Part shown: in pieces, positions 35,738 to 41,413 of the stretch
How the letters are laid out: each line of letters begins with the position of its first letter
How positions within the stretch are numbered: position 1 is the first letter of the stretch
Assembly (NCBI GenBank): GCA_944392615.1
Contig: CALXXF010000021.1
Location: 1 to 41,413, forward strand
Direction: 5' to 3'
Origin: an uncultured Clostridia bacterium
GTDB taxonomy: Bacteria; Bacillota; Clostridia; Oscillospirales; CAG-272
DNA: 41,413 nt
Translations under genes and position numbers: made by a program
Notes under the pieces: model-generated
Told to the model about the DNA's origin: nothing
The model's input: the letters and a program-made list of their open reading frames with translations, nothing else
The model's database searches: none

Positions 35738-36652
35738 TTGAACATAAAAAGAACAAGACGACGAAGAAACAAGATGACAAACCTCGGTTTTATGGCGGCG
35801 GTTGCCGCAGTGCTTTCACTTGTTGTGACAATGTCTTTTTCGTCCTTTGCTGCCGAGGACAGATACGCTTCAGATACAGATTTGTATCAGATTTCTTCGG
35901 ATAGCAACAGAACGATTAAAGTATATGTAAACGGCGAAGAGCTTTATCAGGAAGATAACTTCCTGATAAATGATACAACATATGTTCCGATACGTGCGTT
36001 TGCAAACGCCATGGGAAAATGTGAGATCTCGTGGTCAGACGAGGGACATGCTGATATATCTGCAGATTCTCTTGAGATAATCGCATATCAGGGTTCCAAC
36101 ATACTTATAGCCAATGAAAGGTACATATTCAGTTCAAGTGAAATTATGAATATAGACAGCAGGATATATGTGCCTGTAAGGAGTATGGCTAAAGCGTATT
36201 CGCTTTCAGTTAATTGGAATGCAGACGATTATTCCGTAGATCTCGGAGGGATTCCGACGCCGCTTGAGAGTGCCGATGAATATTATAATGAAACAGATAT
36301 TTACTGGCTTTCACGTATAATAAATGCTGAGAGCGCAGGAGAACCTCTGCTCGGTAAAATAGCCGTGGGAAATGTTGTCATAAATCGCTCAAAATCGGAA
36401 ATGTATCCCGATACTATATACGGAGTTATTTTTGACAGGAAATACGGAACACAGTTTTCACCTGTGGATAACGGAATGATATACAACGTACCGGGAGAAG
36501 AAAGCGTGGTAGCTGCTAAAATATGTCTTGAGGGATACTCGCTCAGCGATGAAATATTGTTTTTCATAAACCCGCGTATTGCTACTAATAATTGGGTTTC
36601 CGTATCAAGAAAATATGCCTTTACAATAGGAAATCACGATTTCTATATCTGA
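35738..36652 (+). CDS. Secreted SleB-type cell-wall hydrolase with a copper amine oxidase-like N-terminal domain
   Basis: A protein of about 304 residues. A very basic start (KRTRRRRNK) and a hydrophobic helix form a signal peptide, ending near SSFA. A copper amine oxidase N-terminal-like domain follows (about 58-170, with TYVPIRAFANAMG and YVPVRSMAKAY), common in clostridial exported proteins as a wall-binding module. Residues about 187-304 are the SleB/CwlJ hydrolase domain, with likely catalytic Glu in INAESAGEP and the NVVINRS block. It probably cleaves peptidoglycan of the spore cortex or vegetative wall. The start is doubtful: TTG 35738 is in frame 10 bases after AAGGAAGG, while the better ATG at 35731 is out of frame. 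Confidence 0.85.
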   Translation: MNIKRTRRRRNKMTNLGFMAAVAAVLSLVVTMSFSSFAAEDRYASDTDLYQISSDSNRTIKVYVNGEELYQEDNFLINDTTYVPIRAFANAMGKCEISWSDEGHADISADSLEIIAYQGSNILIANERYIFSSSEIMNIDSRIYVPVRSMAKAYSLSVNWNADDYSVDLGGIPTPLESADEYYNETDIYWLSRIINAESAGEPLLGKIAVGNVVINRSKSEMYPDTIYGVIFDRKYGTQFSPVDNGMIYNVPGEESVVAAKICLEGYSLSDEILFFINPRIATNNWVSVSRKYAFTIGNHDFYI

Positions 36653-37042
36653 TTGCGTACTTGTGATATACACGATTATGTAACTCAGAATACGACCATT
36701 ACAATTAAAAAACTGAAACAAATAAAGTGATTGACAATCAACAGATATGCTTATCACTTGTTTGCAAATTCAGCTCCGTGAGAGAAGAGTGGATAAAACA
36801 CTAAAGTCGCTCACGGGGCTGTTTTTTCGGTAAAGCATGGTTTAGGGCAGTTTGCCTGACGGCATTGTCAATTATACTTAAGATAAATTTTGTATAATTG
36901 AGAAGGGCTTTTTGATGGTTAACTCCTGCTGTTATCATATACAGTCGTCCGAGACTTTATTTTTGTGTTTATTCATCAATGGTCTCTATTACAAATTGAT
37001 ATATATATTACAAAATAAATATCGAATTAGTTGATTTTTGTG
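36653..37042. other. Long intergenic region with hairpins, no gene
   Basis: About 390 bases without a credible open frame. It holds a 7-bp hairpin at 36725-36759 (aagtgat with atcactt), a terminator at 36772-36828 and a 10-bp AT-rich inverted repeat at 36868-36901 (tcaattatac with gtataattga). The next gene's promoter begins at 37043. Confidence 0.5.
36772..36828 (+). terminator. Rho-independent terminator downstream of the SleB-like gene
   Basis: agctccgtgag (36772-36782) pairs with ctcacggggct (36810-36820), one pair being G-U. Six T residues follow at 36822-36827. It lies 120 bases after the gene, so it may end that transcript or a separate small RNA. The 27-base loop is long. Confidence 0.72.
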
Positions 37043-37071
37043 TAGACAAAATAAAGCGTCCATGATATAAT
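37043..37071 (+). promoter_or_regulatory. Sigma-A-type promoter of the MBL-fold gene
   Basis: TAGACA (37043-37048) and TATAAT (37066-37071) have a 17-base spacer. Transcription would start near 37078, about 47 bases before the ATG at 37125. Confidence 0.7.
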
Positions 37072-37124
37072 TGCTTCTGTAAACCGGCTTTGTGTGCGGT
37101 GTTTTAATATTTTGGAGATTTGCT

Positions 37125-37754
37125 ATGACTGTTTTATGCGATGAATGCGGTGTTGCATGTGCAAATATGTATACTGTTTATAACGACAATCGCCAGGCGC
37201 TGATTATAGATCCGTGTGATGCTTTTATGGCTGAGATGCATATAAACCGTCTCTCGTTGACTGTAAAAGCAATCCTCCTTACTCACGCACATTATGACCA
37301 TGCCTCCGCATTATGTGATATTGAAAAAATTGTTCCGGGCGTACCGTCGTTTATACACATTTTGGATGGTCCGTTGCTTTCCGATCCTTCCAAAAATGTA
37401 GCTCAATTATTCGGAATACCTGATTTTTCAGCAAAGTGTTCTGTTTATATTGAGGACAAGGATATTATTACTGCTGGTGACTTTTCCATACGTGTTATTC
37501 ATACGCCCGGTCATACGCCAGGCTCTGTATGCTATCTTGTGGGAGATAATCTTTTTACCGGAGACACGCTTTTTTGTTCAAATATAGGCAGATGTGACCT
37601 CTATGGTGGTTCGTACAAAAATATGAGTGAGTCTCTTAAAAAGGTTAAATCTCTTGATCCGTTACTCAAGATATATCCTGGACACGGTCCTTCTACCACG
37701 CTTAAATTTGAAATTGAAAACAACTTCTTTCTTTCTGATGATTCAAACCTATAG
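37125..37754 (+). CDS. MBL-fold metallo-hydrolase, glyoxalase II-like
   Basis: A 209-residue metallo-beta-lactamase-fold hydrolase. The metal motif THAHYDH spans residues 53-59, followed by HTPGHTPGS, the GDTLF ligand block and YPGHGPSTT. This layout is typical of the YcbL/glyoxalase II-like group acting on thioesters; the actual substrate is unknown. The start is the ATG at 37125 after TGGAGAT; an upstream in-frame start at 37092 has no site. It has its own promoter. Confidence 0.9.
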   Translation: MTVLCDECGVACANMYTVYNDNRQALIIDPCDAFMAEMHINRLSLTVKAILLTHAHYDHASALCDIEKIVPGVPSFIHILDGPLLSDPSKNVAQLFGIPDFSAKCSVYIEDKDIITAGDFSIRVIHTPGHTPGSVCYLVGDNLFTGDTLFCSNIGRCDLYGGSYKNMSESLKKVKSLDPLLKIYPGHGPSTTLKFEIENNFFLSDDSNL

Positions 37755-37893
37755 TTTTTGATTCTCTTGGATGCCGGTCGTATTGCGATGTCTGATTCGT
37801 GTCGTATTGCAATGTGCGATGTTTGATTCGTACGGTATCAATTATCAATAGTTATTAATTTTCTCTATAAACTTTTTTCAGAGGTGACACACC
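37755..37893. repeat. Leader of gltX with a short imperfect direct repeat
   Basis: Two adjacent copies occur at 37777-37800 and 37801-37831. Both begin gtcgtattgc and end tgattcgt, with a 7-base insertion in the second. No T-box signature was found in this leader. Confidence 0.5.
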
Positions 37894-39573
37894 ATGGATT
37901 ATAATCGTATTGCAGAGTTACTCTATCCTGATATTGTTGAGACTCCTGAGGATATATTAAACAGGACGCCTGCAAGAAAGCTCAAAGAAGGTGCAAAAGT
38001 TACACGGCTTGCGCCTTCCCCTACCGGATTTATGCATTTCGGCACGCTGTTTCCCGCATTGGTTAACGAAAGGCTTGCGCACCAAAGCGGAGGTGTGTTT
38101 TACCTCAGAATTGAAGATACCGACCTTAAAAGAGAGGTAAAAGGCGCCGAGGATGATCTTATAAATACACTCTCATATTATAATATAAAATTTGATGAAG
38201 GCGCTCTTCCAGATGGAGGCGATTTCGGAGAGTATGCTCCATACCGACAGAGTAAACGCGCATACATTTATCAGGTATTTGCTAAAGATCTTGTGCGAAG
38301 AGGAATGGCGTACCCGTGTTTTACATCTGCAGATGAGTACGAACAAATAAAGAATGCAGATGTAAAACAAATTCTTTCTGAAAAGGTCTGGACTGCCGAG
38401 GATGCCCAAAAGCAGAAGGAAATTATAAAGCAGGGACGCCTGATAACAGAAAAAGAAGTTGAAGAAAATTTGAAGCAGGGTCTTCCCTTCATAATAAGGC
38501 TGTGTTCTGACGGCGATCCCGACAAAAAAATACGATTTACAGACCTTGTCCGCGGAAATCTTGAAATTCCGGAAAATGACGAGGATTTTGTATTACTGAA
38601 ATCTGACGGTATACCTACGTATCATTTTGCACATGCGATTGATGATACGTTGATGGGTACAACACATGTTGTTCGTGGCGAGGAGTGGCTTCCGAGCCTT
38701 TCAAAGCACATACAGCTTTTCAGGTATATCGGAGCCAAACTCCCGAAATACCTTCATATATCTCAGCTCATGAAGATGGACGGTAATTCCAAAAAGAAGC
38801 TGTCAAAGCGGGACAAAGGAGCGGCTCTTTCTGATTATAAGGCCGACGGATATCCTGCAGAATCTGTAATCGAATATGTGATGACGCTTCTTAACTCAAA
38901 TTATGAAGACTGGAGGCGTGCAAATCCTGATGCAGACTATACGGAATTTCCATTTTCAGTTAAGAAGATGAATGTTTCAGGCTGTTTGTTTGATTACGAT
39001 AAACTAAATGACGTTTCCAAAAATGTTATTTCACGCATGTCCGCTGAAAAAGTATACGATGAAGTTACCCGGTGGTCATGTGAATATGATAAGGAGCTTT
39101 TCGGACTTGTTTCTTCAAATCCGGAATATGCCAAAAAGATATTCTCAATAGGACGGAATTCCAAAAAGCCCCGCAAAGATTTTGCTGTTTGGAGAGATGT
39201 CAAGCCGTATATTTCTTTTTTCTATGATGACATTTTTGAAGTAAGAGACAGTATTCCGTCAGATTTTTCTGCAGATGATATAGGAACGGCCTTGGGCACA
39301 TTTGTAAATGAATACGATGAAACTTCAGATAATTCCGAATGGTTCGAGAAGGTAAAGTCAATAGCGGACAGACTTGGTTTTGCATCCGATATGAAAATAT
39401 ATAAGCAGGATCCCGGTGCTTATAAAGGCAGCGTTGCAGATATATCCATGTTCCTTCGCGTCGCGGTAACCGGACGTCTTAACTCCCCCGATCTCTACGA
39501 GGTAATGCATATACTTGGTAAAGACAAAGTTATTTCAAGGATTAATTCATTTATTGATTCTTTGAAAGAATAA
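37894..39573 (+). CDS. gltX: Glutamyl-tRNA synthetase
   Basis: A 559-residue class Ic aminoacyl-tRNA synthetase charging tRNA-Glu. About 37 extra residues precede the catalytic core, as in many clostridial forms. The HIGH-like motif reads APSPTGFMHFGTL (about 42-54) and the KMSKS-like motif is KKLSKRD (about 300-306). LRIEDTDLKREVKGAEDDL and the TTHVVRGEEWLPSLSKHIQ block confirm the GluRS family. An AGAGGTGA site precedes the ATG. glnS follows after 47 bases on the same strand, so charging with Glu and Gln appears to be made from one unit. Confidence 0.94.
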   Translation: MDYNRIAELLYPDIVETPEDILNRTPARKLKEGAKVTRLAPSPTGFMHFGTLFPALVNERLAHQSGGVFYLRIEDTDLKREVKGAEDDLINTLSYYNIKFDEGALPDGGDFGEYAPYRQSKRAYIYQVFAKDLVRRGMAYPCFTSADEYEQIKNADVKQILSEKVWTAEDAQKQKEIIKQGRLITEKEVEENLKQGLPFIIRLCSDGDPDKKIRFTDLVRGNLEIPENDEDFVLLKSDGIPTYHFAHAIDDTLMGTTHVVRGEEWLPSLSKHIQLFRYIGAKLPKYLHISQLMKMDGNSKKKLSKRDKGAALSDYKADGYPAESVIEYVMTLLNSNYEDWRRANPDADYTEFPFSVKKMNVSGCLFDYDKLNDVSKNVISRMSAEKVYDEVTRWSCEYDKELFGLVSSNPEYAKKIFSIGRNSKKPRKDFAVWRDVKPYISFFYDDIFEVRDSIPSDFSADDIGTALGTFVNEYDETSDNSEWFEKVKSIADRLGFASDMKIYKQDPGAYKGSVADISMFLRVAVTGRLNSPDLYEVMHILGKDKVISRINSFIDSLKE

Positions 39574-39620
39574 TTTTATATCGATAAACAAATTTTAATT
39601 ACGTAAAATGGAGCTCAAAT

Positions 39621-41288
39621 ATGGACATAATGGAAGAAGAAATAGGCGGTAATTTTATTCATGACATAATAGATGCCGACCTTGCCGCCGGGGTCAATGA
39701 TACTGTTCACACGAGGTTTCCCCCGGAGCCGAACGGATATTTGCACATAGGAAGCGCCAAAGCGATATATATAAACTGGAGTACGGCTAAAAAATACAAC
39801 GGACTTTTCAATCTGAGATATGATGATACAAATCCTGTCAAGGAAGACGATGAGTACGTTCAGTCGATATATCAGGACCTCTGCTGGCTCGGCGCTGTTC
39901 CGAACGGCGGCGTTTTCTACGGCTCCGATTACTTCGATAAGTGTTATGAGTTTGCCATAAAATTGATAAAGGACGGCAAAGCGTATGTATGCGACCTGAG
40001 CGCTGATGAAATGAAGCAGTATCGCGGCACGCTTACAGAACCGGGAAAAGACAGCCCGTATCGCAACAGAAGCGTTGAGGAAAACCTCGATCTTTTCGTC
40101 AGGATGAAAAACGGCGAATTTCCGGATGGTTCCAAAACATTACGTGCGAAGATAGATATGGCGTCTCCAAATATCAATATGCGCGATCCGGCGATATACC
40201 GTATTGTCAGAGCCGTTCATCACCGTCAAGGGGATAAGTGGTGTATATACCCGCTTTATGATTTTGCACATCCTATACAGGACGCAATAGAAGGTATCAC
40301 GTATTCGCTCTGTTCTCTTGAATTTGAAAATCACAGACCGCTTTATGAGTGGGTCGTTGATAATATTGACTTTGAAAAAAAGCCTAAGCAACGCGAGTTT
40401 GCGCGTCTTAACGTCACATACACCGTCATGAGCAAGAGATATCTGAGAAAACTTGTTGAAGAAAAATTGGTTGACGGTTGGGATGACCCAAGAATGCCAA
40501 CAATATGCGGACTCAGGCGCCGGGGATATACTCCTTCGTCAATATTTGATTTTGTAAAACGTGCGGGAGTTGCAAAGGCGTACAGTATAGTTGACTATGA
40601 ACTGCTTGAGCACTGCATAAGAGAAGAGCTTAACGAAAGTGCAGACAGAAGGATAGTTATACTTGATCCTGTAAAGGTCGTTATAACAAATTATCCTGAG
40701 GGAAAAACTGAATTTTTCGATGTTTCAAACAATCCCAACAAGCAGGACTCCGGAACACGCCCACTTCCCTTTACACGTGAGCTATATATTGATTCTTCTG
40801 ATTTCTCCGAAAATCCCCCGCCGAAGTATTTCAGGCTCAAGCCAGGGTCTGAGGTGAGGCTTATGAGCGCTTATATAATTAAGTGTACAGATGTAATCAG
40901 GAATGAGGACGGGAGCATAAAGGAAATTCATTGTACCGCTGATATTGAATCTGGTAACGGCAAGCCGGCAGACGGAAGAAAAGTAAAAGGGACAATACAT
41001 TGGCTTGCTGCCGACCACACGAGAGATATCGAGGTGGCTCTGTATGATAAATTGTTTACTATACCGAATCTCAACGACATGGGCGAAAATGAGACTTATG
41101 ACGATTACCTTAACAGGGATTCGGTGAAGGTGGTTTCGGGCTGCAAAGCTGAGCTTGCACTTGACAATGTCGACGGAGTGAGATATCAATTCGTAAGGAC
41201 CGGATATTTCATTAAGGACATAAAGGCAGATAACAGGTATATACGCATTACGGAGCTTAAAGACGGCTTTATAAAAGGAAAACAATAA
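39621..41288 (+). CDS. glnS: Glutaminyl-tRNA synthetase
   Basis: A 555-residue class Ic enzyme that charges tRNA-Gln directly. Family blocks are TRFPPEPNGYLHIG, RYDDTNP, the VMSKRYL KMSKS-like motif (269-275), WDDPRMPTICGLRRRGYTP, and the C-terminal anticodon-binding beta-barrels including GCKAELALDNVDGVRYQFVRTGYF. The HIGH motif is HIGS (His42-Ser45), so the second histidine is replaced by serine. GlnRS is uncommon in Firmicutes, most of which form Gln-tRNA through GatCAB; many Clostridia hold an acquired copy. A terminator and then a group II intron follow. Confidence 0.95.
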   Translation: MDIMEEEIGGNFIHDIIDADLAAGVNDTVHTRFPPEPNGYLHIGSAKAIYINWSTAKKYNGLFNLRYDDTNPVKEDDEYVQSIYQDLCWLGAVPNGGVFYGSDYFDKCYEFAIKLIKDGKAYVCDLSADEMKQYRGTLTEPGKDSPYRNRSVEENLDLFVRMKNGEFPDGSKTLRAKIDMASPNINMRDPAIYRIVRAVHHRQGDKWCIYPLYDFAHPIQDAIEGITYSLCSLEFENHRPLYEWVVDNIDFEKKPKQREFARLNVTYTVMSKRYLRKLVEEKLVDGWDDPRMPTICGLRRRGYTPSSIFDFVKRAGVAKAYSIVDYELLEHCIREELNESADRRIVILDPVKVVITNYPEGKTEFFDVSNNPNKQDSGTRPLPFTRELYIDSSDFSENPPPKYFRLKPGSEVRLMSAYIIKCTDVIRNEDGSIKEIHCTADIESGNGKPADGRKVKGTIHWLAADHTRDIEVALYDKLFTIPNLNDMGENETYDDYLNRDSVKVVSGCKAELALDNVDGVRYQFVRTGYFIKDIKADNRYIRITELKDGFIKGKQ

Positions 41289-41295
41289 GCAAAAC

Positions 41296-41341
41296 AGAAA
41301 GCGTAGCCGTTGTGTAAAGCACACGGTTACGCTTTCTTTAT
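41296..41341 (+). terminator. glnS terminator, which is also the likely intron insertion target
   Basis: A stem of about 17 bp (gaaagcgtagccg... with ...cggttacgctttc), with one bulge and one G-U pair, closes a short loop and is followed by TTTAT. A group II intron begins at the next base. Confidence 0.88.
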
Positions 41342-41413
41342 GTGCGCTCGGCATGCGCTATCACTTGGCGGTGAAAGTCCGCTACAGACTTGGCAGTAGG
41401 AACTGTTAGCTAA
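41342..41413 (+). mobile_element. 5' end of a group II intron, probably class C (truncated by the window edge)
   Basis: The last 72 bases match the start of domain I of class C group II introns such as the Oceanobacillus iheyensis intron, as I recall it. They show the 5' consensus GTGCG, CTCGGCATG, GGCGGTGAAAGTCCGC, GGCAGTAGGAACTGTTAGC and TAA. The 5' splice boundary falls between 41341 and 41342, directly after the glnS terminator. Class C introns are known to insert just behind terminator hairpins. The rest of domain I, the reverse-transcriptase/maturase gene and the catalytic domains V-VI would lie outside the window, so activity cannot be judged. Confidence 0.88.

Noticed and set aside
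35674..35904. 76-codon frame over the start of the SleB-like gene
   Set aside because: After the good ATG at 35731 the frame soon runs out of frame through the signal peptide and hydrolase sequence; it is treated as a start conflict, not a separate gene.
36868..36901. 10-bp AT-rich inverted repeat as a terminator
   Set aside because: The stem is almost all A-T and only five T residues follow, further away. It could be an operator but cannot be supported as a terminator.
37755..37893. T-box leader for gltX, and likewise for asnS
   Set aside because: No TGGNACCGCG-type core or terminator/antiterminator pair is visible in either leader.

Overview
The window reads as chromosomal DNA of a low-to-moderate GC Firmicute, most likely an uncultured gut-type member of the class Clostridia. 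The reasons are AGGAGG-type ribosome binding sites, TTGACA/TATAAT promoters, frequent ATA (Ile) codons, the yicC-remA-gmk-rpoZ-priA-def-fmt-rsmB order, a large single-chain PurL, an archaeal-type PurO in place of the N-terminal half of PurH, and a glutaminyl-tRNA synthetase next to gltX. I cannot assign a family or genus. No tRNA, rRNA, CRISPR array, prophage or transposase gene was found. One mobile element starts at the right edge.

Layout. (1) 1-2660: a promoter and an exopolysaccharide control trio (Wzz-like modulator, BY-kinase, PHP-type tyrosine phosphatase), closed by a strong terminator. (2) 2678-4970, minus: asnS followed directly by a diacylglycerol-kinase-family gene. (3) 5298-8102, plus: an unrecognised 116-residue protein, an M29 aminopeptidase and a TIM-barrel sugar isomerase/epimerase-like protein. 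(4) 8624-13400: two paralogous secreted proteins of about 700 residues, each with two discoidin-like C-terminal repeats, with a 46-codon peptide gene between them. This is the least explained part of the window. (5) 13516-24689: the purine cluster purE-purF-purM-purN-purO-AICAR transformylase-purD-purL. (6) 24829-33407, minus: yicC, remA, gmk, rpoZ, priA, def, fmt, a YugP-type zinc peptidase and rsmB, driven by a consensus promoter. (7) 33571-37754: asd, deoC (minus), a SleB-like cell-wall hydrolase and an MBL-fold hydrolase. (8) 37894-41288: gltX and glnS. (9) 41342-41413: the first 72 nt of a group II intron, resembling class C, starting just after the glnS terminator.

How the genes work together. 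The purine cluster supplies most steps from PRPP to IMP. The last two steps, usually joined in bifunctional PurH, are here two separate adjacent genes. purK, purC and purB are not in the window. The minus-strand operon is housekeeping: nucleotide kinase, polymerase omega subunit, replication restart, and initiator-Met formylation and deformylation. The paralogous secreted pair looks like surface or extracellular glycan-binding proteins of unknown role.
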